Shown here piece by piece: positions 35,816 to 44,695 of a stretch of 64,000 bases of DNA. Numbering within the stretch: position 1 is the stretch's first letter; the number at the start of each line of letters is the position of its first letter. The translations under genes and the position numbers were made by a program. This DNA is from Erythrobacter crassostreae (GTDB lineage Bacteria; Pseudomonadota; Alphaproteobacteria; Sphingomonadales; Sphingomonadaceae): contig NZ_JAGSPC010000002.1 in the NCBI RefSeq assembly GCF_019204045.1, positions 78,327-142,326 of the forward strand, written 5' to 3'. The notes under the pieces were generated by a model that worked only from the letters and a program-made list of their open reading frames with translations, searched no databases and was not told where the DNA came from.

Positions 35816-37252
35816 ATGTATTGGGACCGGAGAGTTCCGGAATCAAGATCGCGGCGCGCCTTGCCAGATGCATGGGGCACTGTCAAAGCAGCGCGTCTTG
35901 AAATCGAACGTAGTCACGGACGAAAAGAATTGCCAGCCCACACTTTTCAATCATCTAGAGCGCTTTCTGGAAACATCCGCGTTCCCGGCGACAAATCGAT
36001 CAGCCACCGTGCACTGATGTTCTCCGCGCTTGCGATTGGCGAAAGCACGGTTGAGGGGTTGCTAGAAGGCGAAGACGTCTTGGCTACCGCTTCCGCTATG
36101 CGGCAACTCGGCGCGCATATTGAGCGCGATGAAACGGGTACATGGCATGTGCACGGTGCAGGTCTGGGCAGCTTGCTTGAGCCAAAGCAGGCTCTCGACA
36201 TGGGAAATTCCGGCACATCGACGCGGCTTCTGTTGGGATTGCTGGCCAGTCACGGTTTAAGCGCTACGTTTACAGGCGACGCGAGCCTTTCAGGTCGTCC
36301 GATGAACCGCGTTATTGAACCGTTGAGCCAAATGAGCGCGTCTTTTGACGCATCGCGAGGCGGCACCCTGCCCCTTATGCTGCGAGGAGCTTCCCCAGCT
36401 GTACCGATTACCTATCGCCTCCCTGTGGCGAGCGCGCAGGTGAAGAGCGCTGTTTTACTGGCAGGCCTCAACACGCCAGGCACCACCAGCGTTATTGAAC
36501 CCATCGCGACCCGCGATCACACCGAGCGGATGTTGACGGGCTTTGGCGCGAAACTTGAGATTGGCGAACAAGATGGCGAGCGTTTAATCTCGATACATGG
36601 CGAAGCGGAACTAAAACCTCAGAATGTTGTCGTGCCCGGCGATCCATCATCGGCAGCGTTTTTCATGGTCGCCGCGTTGATTGTACCCGGCAGCGATATC
36701 ACCATCGAAAATGTCGGAATGAATGACACGCGTGCCGGTATCGTGCGCGCCCTGCAGCAGATGGGCGGATCGATCGACGAACTCAAAAACCGCGAAGTTG
36801 GCGGAGAGCCGGTGGCCGACCTGCGTGTGCGTCATTCCGCGCTAAAGGGTACGGACTTCGATCCCGCTATCGTGCCGAGCATGGTAGACGAATTCCCCGT
36901 GTTGTTCGTTGCAGCGGCCCTCGCTGAAGGCACCACGAGGACAACGGGCCTCGAAGAGCTCCGCGTCAAGGAAAGCGACCGGATAGCCACCATGGCCGCC
37001 GCACTCACGCTGGCCGGCGCTGATGTCGAAGAGCATGAAGACGGTCTCACGATCCACGGTACAGGCGGAGAGCCCCTGCGCGGAACGCCAACGGGCGCAT
37101 CGGTTAAGACCAAATTAGACCACCGGATCGCAATGAGCATGGCTATTGCAGGACTCGTGAGCCGCGACGGGGTAAGCGTGGACGACACCGCGCCTATTGC
37201 CACAAGCTTCCCATCTTTTATGGATTTGCTTTCAGGAGCCGAAGCGCAATGA
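35816..37252 (+). CDS. aroA: 3-phosphoshikimate 1-carboxyvinyltransferase (EPSP synthase), class II
   Basis: The enzyme adds enolpyruvyl from PEP to shikimate 3-phosphate. SGNIRVPGDKSISHR, LEGEDVLATA, ASAQVKSAVLLAGLN and EELRVKESDR match class II (Agrobacterium CP4-like) enzymes. The PEP-site segment is GNSGTSTR, with Gly where CP4 has Ala. The start is uncertain. ATG 35816 gives 478 residues, but homology begins about 50 residues in, and TTG 35930 preceded by GGACGAAAAG would give about 440. The stop overlaps the next gene (ATGA). Confidence 0.92.
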   Translation: MYWDRRVPESRSRRALPDAWGTVKAARLEIERSHGRKELPAHTFQSSRALSGNIRVPGDKSISHRALMFSALAIGESTVEGLLEGEDVLATASAMRQLGAHIERDETGTWHVHGAGLGSLLEPKQALDMGNSGTSTRLLLGLLASHGLSATFTGDASLSGRPMNRVIEPLSQMSASFDASRGGTLPLMLRGASPAVPITYRLPVASAQVKSAVLLAGLNTPGTTSVIEPIATRDHTERMLTGFGAKLEIGEQDGERLISIHGEAELKPQNVVVPGDPSSAAFFMVAALIVPGSDITIENVGMNDTRAGIVRALQQMGGSIDELKNREVGGEPVADLRVRHSALKGTDFDPAIVPSMVDEFPVLFVAAALAEGTTRTTGLEELRVKESDRIATMAAALTLAGADVEEHEDGLTIHGTGGEPLRGTPTGASVKTKLDHRIAMSMAIAGLVSRDGVSVDDTAPIATSFPSFMDLLSGAEAQ

Positions 37253-37518
37253 GCGATCTCGATATCTACAGCTACATCGGCTTTATCGGCACAGCCTGCA
37301 TAATTGGGGCCTACGCATATCTGACTTATGTCGACAAGCCGAACCCGTTCATCCTTCACGGCACAAACCTGATTGGTGCGGCCCTGCTAACAGTTTCGCT
37401 TATGGTGCACACCAATTGGCCGAGCCTCGTTCTTGAAGGGTTCTGGGCAGCAATTGCGGTATTCGGCATCATCAAGGCCTTGCGATCCAGATCCAAGCGC
37501 GACAAAAGCGTGGCGTGA
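37249..37518 (+). CDS. Small membrane protein, CBU_0592-like
   Basis: This 89-residue protein has about three membrane segments (8-26, 36-54, 59-76) and a basic end RSRSKRD. It resembles the small CBU_0592 domain family, function unknown. It starts in the aroA stop (ATGA, 37249-37252) and its own stop overlaps the next start (GTGA, 37515-37518). Confidence 0.65.
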   Translation: MSDLDIYSYIGFIGTACIIGAYAYLTYVDKPNPFILHGTNLIGAALLTVSLMVHTNWPSLVLEGFWAAIAVFGIIKALRSRSKRDKSVA

Positions 37519-37724
37519 TCAAACGCCGAATCTTGGCAGCGTTTCTTTTGATGGGGTTTGCCATCGGATCGCCGCTGTTTTGGAACGATGGCAGCTGGGA
37601 CAACTTTGATTTTGGTATAAATCTTATCCTCGCCAGCTTCGGCTTCCTCTTCCTGCATCACCGTTGGAAACGGCGCGAGGCGCGCATGCTGACACCTACA
37701 CGAGCACGGGACATCTTCTCATGA
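37515..37724 (+). CDS. Small two-TM membrane protein
   Basis: This 69-residue protein from GTG 37515 has two hydrophobic segments (about 5-22 and 33-48) and a strongly basic tail HHRWKRREAR. It is not recognised. It is coupled on both sides: GTGA with the preceding gene and ATGA (37721-37724) with cmk. Overlap and frame keep it credible despite its size. Confidence 0.55.
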   Translation: MIKRRILAAFLLMGFAIGSPLFWNDGSWDNFDFGINLILASFGFLFLHHRWKRREARMLTPTRARDIFS

Positions 37725-38356
37725 TCATCGCAGTCGATGGGCCTACAGCGTCGGGCAAAGGGACAATCGCAAAACGGCTTGCCGAGCATTTCGGCATCCC
37801 GCACCTCGACACCGGCCTGCTTTACAGAGCAGTCGGGCGGCAGGTGGCATTGAACGGCGGCGATCCGGATGATGCGTCAGATGCCCTTAAAGCCTGCAAA
37901 TTTTCTGACGATCTACTTGGAGAGGCAATCCTTCGATCAGAAGACACCGGCAGTATGGCAAGCCGCGTGTCCGTCCATCCTGAAGTCAGAGAAGCACTGT
38001 TTGAACGTCAGCGCGCCTTCGCCATGCAACCGGGCGGCGCGGTACTCGACGGACGCGACATCGGCACGATCATTGCGCCAGATGCAGACGTGAAGCTTTT
38101 CATCACCGCAGGCGTGCAGGAGCGCGCGCGGCGGCGCTGGCTGGAGATGACCGATCGCGGCATCGACATTCAGCTCGCCGACGTGGAAGCCGACATCGCC
38201 AAACGCGATGCCCGCGACATCAACCGATCGGATGCGCCTTTAAAGGCTGCGCCTGATGCACTTGTCATCGACACAACCAGCTTCAATCGTGACGAGGCGT
38301 TTGAAACTGTGCTGGATGCGGTCAAAGAAGCGCTCAACCGGCAGATGGGCCAGTAA
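37721..38356 (+). CDS. cmk: Cytidylate kinase
   Basis: About 211 residues from ATG 37721, overlapping the previous stop. The P-loop GPTASGKGT (7-15) and HLDTGLLYRAVG, GAVLDGRDIGTII and KRDARDINRSDAPL segments are diagnostic of bacterial CMP/dCMP kinase. It phosphorylates CMP and dCMP. It precedes rpsA, a conserved order. Confidence 0.95.
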   Translation: MIIAVDGPTASGKGTIAKRLAEHFGIPHLDTGLLYRAVGRQVALNGGDPDDASDALKACKFSDDLLGEAILRSEDTGSMASRVSVHPEVREALFERQRAFAMQPGGAVLDGRDIGTIIAPDADVKLFITAGVQERARRRWLEMTDRGIDIQLADVEADIAKRDARDINRSDAPLKAAPDALVIDTTSFNRDEAFETVLDAVKEALNRQMGQ

Positions 38357-38781
38357 ATAGATTAGTCGCTAAAAATCGTTTTCCTACAGTGGCCTGTCCG
38401 TGATTTGGTCTTGCGATGCCGAACAAAACCGCCCTCGCCGAGAATCGGAAAGTCACACTTCAGACCTTGGAAAGCCCGCCATCCACGGGGGTAGCGCACA
38501 CAAGATAACAGATTCCGCAACCGCGGTTTGTGTCATACGAGGCACCTGAACAGGCGGCAAATCGCTTGCTTTGCAGGGCACTTTCGCTTAAGCGCGCGCA
38601 CGTTCCCGAAGATTATAACAATCAAGAGAACCTCTGCGGCGGCATCCGGCCTCGCAGAGACATTCGGCCTCTTGCCCTGTTAGCCCACGCAATAGTGCGC
38701 GGGAGACAGATTAAGACCCCGGAATGAGCAAGACTCAAAACCGGTGGCCGCTAGCAAAACGTAAACAGGATTTTTTCCTCT
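38357..38781 (+). other. Long intergenic region and rpsA leader
   Basis: These 425 bases hold no convincing gene. A TATAAC-like -10 at 38614-38619 has no clear -35. A stem CTCTGCG/CGCAGAG (38632-38638 with 38653-38659) lies about 120 bases upstream of rpsA. A 31-codon basic frame from ATG 38724 overlaps the rpsA start in another frame. The rpsA Shine-Dalgarno is poor (AGGA, about 12 bases from the ATG). Feedback control of S1 in E. coli acts at a leader of this kind, so regulation here is a reasonable guess. Confidence 0.4.
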
Positions 38782-40491
38782 ATGGCGACTTCGCCCAACC
38801 CAACGCGCGACGATTTTGAAGCGCTCCTTAACGAACAACTCGGCGGCGCCGGCGACGGAGGCTTTGAAGGCCGCGTTGTCAAAGGCACCGTAACAGCGAT
38901 CGAAGCCGGCATGGCTGTGATCGACGTGGGCCTCAAATCCGAAGGCCGCATCAACCTCAAAGAATTTTCCCGCGGCGATGAAGACCACGGTCTTACAGTC
39001 GGCAGCGAAGTCGAAGTTTATGTCGACCGCGTCGAAAACGCTGATGGCGAAGCAATGCTCAGCCGCGACCGCGCCCGCCGCGAAGCCGCTTGGGACAAGC
39101 TTGAAAACGAATTCGGCGAAAGCGCCCGCGTTGAAGGCCGCATCTTCGGCCGCGTCAAAGGTGGCTTTACAGTCGACCTCGACGGCGCCGTGGCCTTCCT
39201 GCCAGGCTCACAAGTCGATATCCGCCCTGTTCGCGATGTCACTCCGCTTATGGAAGTGCCGCAGCCGTTTCAGATCCTCAAAATGGACCGTCGCCGCGGC
39301 AACATCGTTGTTTCGCGTCGTGCCGTTCTGGAAGAGACACGCGCTGAACAGCGCAGCGAACTGATCGACAAACTGGCCGAAGGTCAGGTTATAGAAGGCG
39401 TGGTCAAGAACATCACCGATTACGGTGCGTTTGTGGATCTTGGCGGCATCGACGGCCTCCTCCACGTGACCGACATGAGCTACAAGCGGGTCAATCACCC
39501 GAGTGAGATCATCGAAATCGGTCAAACTGTCACCGTACAGATCGTCCGCATCAACGCCGATACACAGCGTATCAGCCTTGGCATGAAGCAGCTTGAAAGC
39601 GATCCATGGGATGGCGTTGCTGCGAAATATCCAATGGGTGCCAAACTCACCGGTACAGTCACCAACATCACCGAATATGGTGCATTTGTTGAACTGGAAG
39701 CCGGCATCGAAGGCCTCGTCCACGTTTCGGAAATGAGCTGGACCAAAAAGAACGTTCACCCTGGCAAGATCGTTTCGACCTCGCAGGAAGTCGAAGTTCT
39801 CGTTCTCGAAGTCGACAGCGAAAAGCGTCGCATCTCGCTCGGCCTCAAGCAGGCTCAGCGCAATCCTTGGGACGAGTTTGCCGAGAAATTCCCGGTTGGC
39901 GCGGAAGTCCTTGGCGAAGTCAAGAATGCCACCGAGTTTGGCCTGTTCATCGGCCTCGATGGCGATGTCGATGGCATGGTCCACATGTCGGATATCGCAT
40001 GGGGCATCTCGGGCGAAGACGCTCTGGCACTTCACCGCAAGGGCGAAGAAGTCAAAGCAGTTGTCCTTGACGTTGACGTTGAAAAAGAACGCATCAGCCT
40101 CGGCATGAAGCAGCTTGAAAAGGGTGCTCCAACCGAAGCAGGCGCAGCAGCAGCTGGCTCGCTCCGCAAAAACCAGGTCGTCACTGTTTCGATCCTCGAA
40201 GTTCGCGATGGCGGCCTTGAGGTTCAAGTTGGCGACGACGGTGCAACCGGCTTCATCAAGCGTTCGGACCTCGGCCGTGACCGCGACGAACAGCGTCCTG
40301 ACCGTTTCCAGGTTGGCGGCAAAGTTGATGCAATGGTCATCGGTTTCGACCGTTCGAAAAAGCCAAACTTCTCGATCAAAGCGCGTCAGATCGCCGAAGA
40401 GAAAGAAGCAGTACAGCAGTTCGGTTCGTCCGACAGCGGTGCATCGCTCGGCGATATCCTTGGCGAAGCTCTCAAGAAGAGCGACGATTGA
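38782..40491 (+). CDS. rpsA: 30S ribosomal protein S1
   Basis: This 569-residue protein is a series of about six S1 RNA-binding repeats, each with a G-x-F-V-x-L type strand (DYGAFVDLGGIDGLLHVTDM, EYGAFVELEAGIEGLVHVSEM and so on). The ends of the repeats carry the RISLGMKQLE and RRISLGLKQ motifs. S1 brings mRNA to the ribosome. The start is followed by a short acidic N-terminal segment. Confidence 0.97.
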   Translation: MATSPNPTRDDFEALLNEQLGGAGDGGFEGRVVKGTVTAIEAGMAVIDVGLKSEGRINLKEFSRGDEDHGLTVGSEVEVYVDRVENADGEAMLSRDRARREAAWDKLENEFGESARVEGRIFGRVKGGFTVDLDGAVAFLPGSQVDIRPVRDVTPLMEVPQPFQILKMDRRRGNIVVSRRAVLEETRAEQRSELIDKLAEGQVIEGVVKNITDYGAFVDLGGIDGLLHVTDMSYKRVNHPSEIIEIGQTVTVQIVRINADTQRISLGMKQLESDPWDGVAAKYPMGAKLTGTVTNITEYGAFVELEAGIEGLVHVSEMSWTKKNVHPGKIVSTSQEVEVLVLEVDSEKRRISLGLKQAQRNPWDEFAEKFPVGAEVLGEVKNATEFGLFIGLDGDVDGMVHMSDIAWGISGEDALALHRKGEEVKAVVLDVDVEKERISLGMKQLEKGAPTEAGAAAAGSLRKNQVVTVSILEVRDGGLEVQVGDDGATGFIKRSDLGRDRDEQRPDRFQVGGKVDAMVIGFDRSKKPNFSIKARQIAEEKEAVQQFGSSDSGASLGDILGEALKKSDD

Positions 40492-40517
40492 TCTTGCTGC
40501 GCCCTCAAGCGGCGGGC

Positions 40518-40535
40518 GCAGGCCATCCGGCCTGC
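40518..40535 (+). terminator. GC-rich hairpin just downstream of rpsA
   Basis: GCAGGCC at 40518-40524 pairs perfectly with GGCCTGC at 40529-40535 around the four-base loop ATCC. No T-run follows. It may protect the rpsA mRNA 3' end ahead of the stronger terminator at 40606. Confidence 0.4.
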
Positions 40536-40605
40536 TAGCCTACCGCGCCAAAGGGCGCGACGGTCAGTCGACCTTGCGGCACCATCGGTGCCGATGATTT
40601 GAAAC

Positions 40606-40636
40606 GGCCCGGCTGCTTCGTTGCAGCCGGGCCTTT
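40606..40636 (+). terminator. Intrinsic terminator of the aroA-rpsA region
   Basis: GGCCCGGCTGC (40606-40616) pairs perfectly with GCAGCCGGGCC (40623-40633) and is followed by TTT. The six-base loop is TTCGTT. It lies 34 bases before the gloB start. Confidence 0.85.
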
Positions 40637-40669
40637 CCTATTGGCGTACGAACCCTTACGCTCTGCATC

Positions 40670-41425
40670 ATGCTTACAGTTTACCAATTCCCGTGCCTTT
40701 CCGACAATTACGGATTCCTCCTCCACGATCCTGAAAGCGGCGAAACCGCTGCGATCGATACGCCAGATGCAAAAGAGTATTTGAAACAAGCCGAGGCGAA
40801 GGGCTGGACGATCACTCATATCTGGAACACGCATTGGCATCCGGATCACGCGGGCGGCAATGCTGACATCATCGCCGCGACTGGCGCAAAGGTCATTGCC
40901 CCTAAAGAAGTCGAGAGACTTTCATCCATCGACACCGAAGTGAGCCATGGCGACGTAGTCTCCCTAGGCAAATTCAAAGCCGAAATCATCGATGTGTCAG
41001 GCCACACAAACGGCCACATTGCTTTTCACGTGCCTGAAGCGGGCATAGCTTTCGTAGGCGACAGCGTGTTTGCGCTTGGCTGCGGACGCATGTTCGAAGG
41101 GACAGCGCCGCAATTCTGGGCGAGTTTAGAGCGCATCAAAGCCCTGCCCGCTGAGACGACGCTTTACTGTGCGCATGAATACACCGCCGCAAACGCCAAA
41201 TTTGCCCTTCATGCCGATCCAGACAATTCAGCGCTTCACGATTATGTCGCGGAGATCACGGCAAAAAGAGAGCGCAATGAACCAACCGTTCCGACGCAGT
41301 TGAGCCGCGAACTGGCGACCAACCCCTTCCTGAGGGCCGATGATCCGGCGTTGATGGCCAAATGGGGCGGCACAGAGCCGCACGAGACGTTTGCAGCGCT
41401 TCGTGCTGGCAAGGACAACTTTTAA
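40670..41425 (+). CDS. gloB: Hydroxyacylglutathione hydrolase (glyoxalase II)
   Basis: This 251-residue metallo-beta-lactamase-fold enzyme has THWHPDH with His55, His57, Asp59 and His60, a second ligand His in SGHTNGH and Asp in VGDSVFALGCGR. The C-terminal KWGGTEPHETFAALR is typical of GloB, which hydrolyses S-lactoylglutathione to lactate and glutathione. No clear Shine-Dalgarno is seen before ATG 40670. The quinone oxidoreductase gene follows at once. Confidence 0.93.
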   Translation: MLTVYQFPCLSDNYGFLLHDPESGETAAIDTPDAKEYLKQAEAKGWTITHIWNTHWHPDHAGGNADIIAATGAKVIAPKEVERLSSIDTEVSHGDVVSLGKFKAEIIDVSGHTNGHIAFHVPEAGIAFVGDSVFALGCGRMFEGTAPQFWASLERIKALPAETTLYCAHEYTAANAKFALHADPDNSALHDYVAEITAKRERNEPTVPTQLSRELATNPFLRADDPALMAKWGGTEPHETFAALRAGKDNF

Positions 41426-41429
41426 GCCC

Positions 41430-42410
41430 GTGAAAGCTCTCAGGGTCGAAAATTTGTCGGATGATCTGTCCGGAACACGCTTAGTCGATATTGCCGACCC
41501 AAAGCGCGGTGCTGGTGAAGTGTTGGTCCGCGTACATGCAGCCTCGCTGAACTACCCAGACTTGCTGATGACGCGCGGCAAATATCAGTTCAAGCCCGAA
41601 CCGCCCTTCACCTGCGGCATGGAAATGTCGGGCGTAGTGATGGAGGCCGATGCTGACAGTGGCTTTTCACCGAGTGACCGAGTGACTGGCGGCGCCAAGA
41701 CAGGCGGTTTTGCCGAAATTGCCAGCGTCCCTGCGGCTGCGCTTCGAATGGTTCCGCAAGGCGTCAGTTTCCAAACCGCTGCGGCGATGGGAGCGGCTTA
41801 CTCTACGGCATACACAGCCCTGGTTGAACTGGGCGGCTTGAAGTCTGGACAGACAGTCCTCGTCCACGGAGCAAGTGGCGGCGTCGGTCTGGCGGCTTGC
41901 GATCTTGCCAAAGCATTGGGGGCCAAGGTCATCGCAGCGACTCACCGCCCCGATAAAACAGATCGGCTAAGCGAAGTTGCAGGCGCCAATCATGCCATCA
42001 CGAACTCGGGCAGATTTCGCGAAACAATAGAAGACCTGACTGACGGGAAGCTGTGCGATCTTGTCCTTGACCCTGTCGGCGGCGATGTCTTCGATGAAAG
42101 CACCCGATGCGTTGCCTTCGGCGGGAAGCTCTTAGTCGTCGGATTTGTCGCGGGACGGATTCCCGAAATTGCCGCCAACATCCCCTTAATCAAAGGGTTC
42201 TCGGTCGTCGGGGTAAGAGCAGGCGAATATGCGCGGCGCTTTCCGCGACGGGGAACAGCGATCAGGGACGAGATCGATAGGTTAGCATGTGAAGGCGCGA
42301 TCAATCCGCACATCGATCGGGTATTGCCGCTCAGCGCGTGGCGCGAAGGCTTTGATGCGATGGAGCGCGGCGAGTTATTTGGCAAACTGGTGTTCGAACC
42401 CGCGCGATAA
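41430..42410 (+). CDS. NADPH:quinone oxidoreductase-like medium-chain dehydrogenase
   Basis: About 326 residues from GTG 41430 (KALRVENLSDD), four bases past the gloB stop. It has the GroES-like N-terminal half with NYPDLLMTRGKY and the cofactor motif GASGGVG (147-153). DPVGGDVFDES and the tail GKLVFEPAR are typical of zinc-free quinone oxidoreductase-type MDR proteins. There are no zinc-ligand cysteines. Substrate is unknown. Confidence 0.82.
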   Translation: MKALRVENLSDDLSGTRLVDIADPKRGAGEVLVRVHAASLNYPDLLMTRGKYQFKPEPPFTCGMEMSGVVMEADADSGFSPSDRVTGGAKTGGFAEIASVPAAALRMVPQGVSFQTAAAMGAAYSTAYTALVELGGLKSGQTVLVHGASGGVGLAACDLAKALGAKVIAATHRPDKTDRLSEVAGANHAITNSGRFRETIEDLTDGKLCDLVLDPVGGDVFDESTRCVAFGGKLLVVGFVAGRIPEIAANIPLIKGFSVVGVRAGEYARRFPRRGTAIRDEIDRLACEGAINPHIDRVLPLSAWREGFDAMERGELFGKLVFEPAR

Positions 42411-42424
42411 GGGGACCGGATACG

Positions 42425-42452
42425 AAAAGGGCGGCTCAATCGAACCGCCCTT
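42425..42452 (+). terminator. Bidirectional terminator between the oxidoreductase and atpF
   Basis: AAGGGCGGCTC (42427-42437) pairs with GAACCGCCCTT (42442-42452) around AATC. A's before and T's after let it work in both directions for the two convergent genes. Its core is nearly the same as the rplS terminator. Confidence 0.8.
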
Positions 42453-42480
42453 CCTTAAACTCGCATGATTGTATTCTCGT

Positions 42481-43011
42481 TTAGAGCGATCCAATCACCT
42501 GATCTGCCAATTGTGTGTCGGCATCGCTGCTGTGACGATCAGCGATCAATGTGCGCGACGCCGACGTCGCTGCTTCAACCGCTTTCGCCTTTACGCCAGC
42601 GACTGCATCACGCTCTGCGGCGGCAATCTTGTCTTCCGCCATTTTCTTCCGGCGCCTGACCATAGCTTCGCCATCCGCCTTCGCCTTATCTAGGATCGCG
42701 TCAGCTTCACGCTGAGCGCCTTCCATCATTTTTTCCGCGTCCTGTTCGGCAGAAGCGATCTTGGCGGCGTATTCATTGCGCAAACCTTCCGCTTCCGCAC
42801 GGAGGGTCTTCGCTTCATCAAGTTGCTGCTTGATCTCTGCAATCTTTGAATCAAGACCGCCGGTGATCAGCCCGGGAACCTTTTTCCAAACAAAGACACC
42901 GATAAGCACTAGCATTGCCAGCGAAACCCACTGATAATCCTGTACGCCAAAGGCCGCAGGAACGGCCTTGCCGTCTTCGGCAGCGGCAAGAATAGTCAGA
43001 ATATCAGGCAT
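42481..43011 (-). CDS. atpF: ATP synthase F0 subunit b
   Basis: About 176 residues from ATG 43011. A frame reaching 43056 overlaps the b' gene and has no support. One N-terminal membrane segment near residues 26-43 (WVSLAMLVLIGVFVW) is followed by a long charged coiled coil that forms the peripheral stalk. It overlaps the atpF' stop by eight bases. Confidence 0.92.
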   Translation of the reverse strand: MPDILTILAAAEDGKAVPAAFGVQDYQWVSLAMLVLIGVFVWKKVPGLITGGLDSKIAEIKQQLDEAKTLRAEAEGLRNEYAAKIASAEQDAEKMMEGAQREADAILDKAKADGEAMVRRRKKMAEDKIAAAERDAVAGVKAKAVEAATSASRTLIADRHSSDADTQLADQVIGSL

Positions 43012-43498
43012 TGGTGAGCGCCTTTTTGACGGCGGCACGCGCAGTGCGCTTATCAACCTTTTCGCCCGACAGCCGGGCTACAATATCTTGAGTTGCTTCA
43101 GCCGCAACGCCTTCAATCTCAGCCATCGCGCTTACACGTGCAGCTTCAATTTCGGTCTCGGCTTCGGCAAGCTTTGTGTCCAGGCGCTTTTGCGCGCTCG
43201 CAAGCTTCTTTTCGTTCGCAGCCGCAGCCTTAGCCTTGGCATCAGCGATCAATGATTGAGCAGCAACGCGGTTTTCATTTTCACGTTCGCGCCACGCTTC
43301 TTCCTGTTGATCCGCCGCATCACGCGCAGCTTGTGCTGCTGCCAGATCATCCTTGATCTGGTTGTCGCGCAATTCAACGGTGCCCATGACCTTGGGCACC
43401 ATACCGCGTCCGATCACGAAAAATGTGAGACCGAAAAAGATCAGAGTCCAGAAAACCTGGCTCGACCAGAATTCGGCAAGTTGGGCTATCTGAGGCAT
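43004..43498 (-). CDS. atpF': ATP synthase F0 subunit b'
   Basis: This 164-residue protein has an N-terminal membrane segment (FWTLIFFGLTFFVIGRG) and a long charged helix, the second peripheral-stalk subunit found in alphaproteobacteria and cyanobacteria. It precedes the b subunit and is 88 bases after atpE. The two different b subunits form a heterodimer. Confidence 0.9.
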   Translation of the reverse strand: MPQIAQLAEFWSSQVFWTLIFFGLTFFVIGRGMVPKVMGTVELRDNQIKDDLAAAQAARDAADQQEEAWRERENENRVAAQSLIADAKAKAAAANEKKLASAQKRLDTKLAEAETEIEAARVSAMAEIEGVAAEATQDIVARLSGEKVDKRTARAAVKKALTNA

Positions 43499-43586
43499 GG
43501 GCCGGGTCCGAAGCTTGCTAGAATAAAAGAGATAAACGGGCCAGCTGACACGAATGCCCGCCAGCCCGTAAAATCAGATAAGTCGA

Positions 43587-43814
43587 TTATGCGACGAAGA
43601 TCAGGATCATCGCGACGACGAATGCCAGTAGGCCGAGAAGTTCGGCGGCGGCAAAGCCGATGAACAAGCGGCCCTGTTGGCCATCAGCTGCGCCAGGATT
43701 GCGCAGCGCGCTCTCGAGGAACGAACCAAAGACGTTACCCACGCCGATGGCTGCCATACCGGCGCCGATTGCTGCAAGGCCTGCGCCTACGAGCTTGGCT
43801 GCTTCTGCTTCCAT
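43587..43814 (-). CDS. atpE: ATP synthase F0 subunit c
   Basis: This 75-residue two-helix protein starts at ATG 43814, with AAGGAG in its leader. The loop NPGAADGQQGR joins the helices, and the ion-binding Glu58 lies in GFAAAELLGLL. The neighbouring residues do not show the sodium-binding pattern, so protons are the likely coupling ion. It forms the rotor ring. Confidence 0.95.
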   Translation of the reverse strand: MEAEAAKLVGAGLAAIGAGMAAIGVGNVFGSFLESALRNPGAADGQQGRLFIGFAAAELLGLLAFVVAMILIFVA

Positions 43815-43863
43815 TATAAAAACTCCTTGAAAATCAAAACTGTGTGAATGGTAATGGATGAAA

Positions 43864-44655
43864 TCAGTGAAGGTGCTCTGCATCGTTGATATACAACGAT
43901 GTTAGCAGAGCGAAAACATATGCCTGAATGCCTGCGACCAGAATTTCTAGCGCGCTGATAGCGATCATCAAAGCGAAGCTGGGGATTGCCACAATAATGC
44001 TAGTCATCGCGCCAGCGTTGAGGCCGTCGATTACAAAGCTGGACAGAACTTTCAGGAGAACGTGACCGGCCATCATCGCAACGAAGAGACGCAGCGCGAG
44101 GCTGAACGGACGGATCAGGAACGAGAAGAACTCGATCAGCGCGATTGGCAGGATCATTGGCACTGGCGTGCCGTGAGGCACAAACAGAGTGAAGAACTTG
44201 AAACCGTGCTTCCAAAAGCCCACAATCAGGACAATCGAGAAACTGAGCACTGCCAGAACACCGGTCACTGTGAAGTGGCTTGTGAACGTAAACGGGTGCA
44301 ACCCGAGCACACCGATTGGCATCAGACCCAACAGGTTTGCGAACAGAATGAACATGAACAAGCTAAAGATGTAGGACACATATTTGCGCCCTTCTTTGCC
44401 TACGTTCGCTTCCAACATATCATCGATAAAGCCGGTGAAGCTTTCGACCGCCATTTGCCAACGTCCTGGCACGAGCTCACGCTTCATGCCGCCAAAGACG
44501 AAACCCCACAGCAGGACGACCGTAATAGCCATCCACATTGCGGAATTGGTGAATGCGATGTCGAAGCCAGCAAGCTCTTTCCAGTTTTCTGAACCGAACA
44601 ACGGTTCAAGCTGGAATTGCTTCATCGGATCGACTTTTGCCTGATCGGCTGCCAC
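43864..44655 (-). CDS. atpB: ATP synthase F0 subunit a
   Basis: This 263-residue membrane protein carries the essential Arg of subunit a in SLALRLFVAMMAGH and the C-terminal ALEILVAGIQAYVFALL helix. The start is GTG 44655. It forms the proton half-channels beside the c ring. It sits between atpI and atpE. Confidence 0.94.
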   Translation of the reverse strand: MAADQAKVDPMKQFQLEPLFGSENWKELAGFDIAFTNSAMWMAITVVLLWGFVFGGMKRELVPGRWQMAVESFTGFIDDMLEANVGKEGRKYVSYIFSLFMFILFANLLGLMPIGVLGLHPFTFTSHFTVTGVLAVLSFSIVLIVGFWKHGFKFFTLFVPHGTPVPMILPIALIEFFSFLIRPFSLALRLFVAMMAGHVLLKVLSSFVIDGLNAGAMTSIIVAIPSFALMIAISALEILVAGIQAYVFALLTSLYINDAEHLH

Positions 44656-44695
44656 TTTTGGTCGGTCCCTAAACTAGTTGCAGCAAAAACTCTGA

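Noticed and set aside
38530..38727. 65-codon frame in the rpsA leader
   Set aside because: No Shine-Dalgarno, no hydrophobic or family signature, and the codon usage looks random.
39208..40227. 339-codon minus-strand frame opposite rpsA
   Set aside because: It is the complement of the repeated S1 domains; repeats give long open frames on the other strand.
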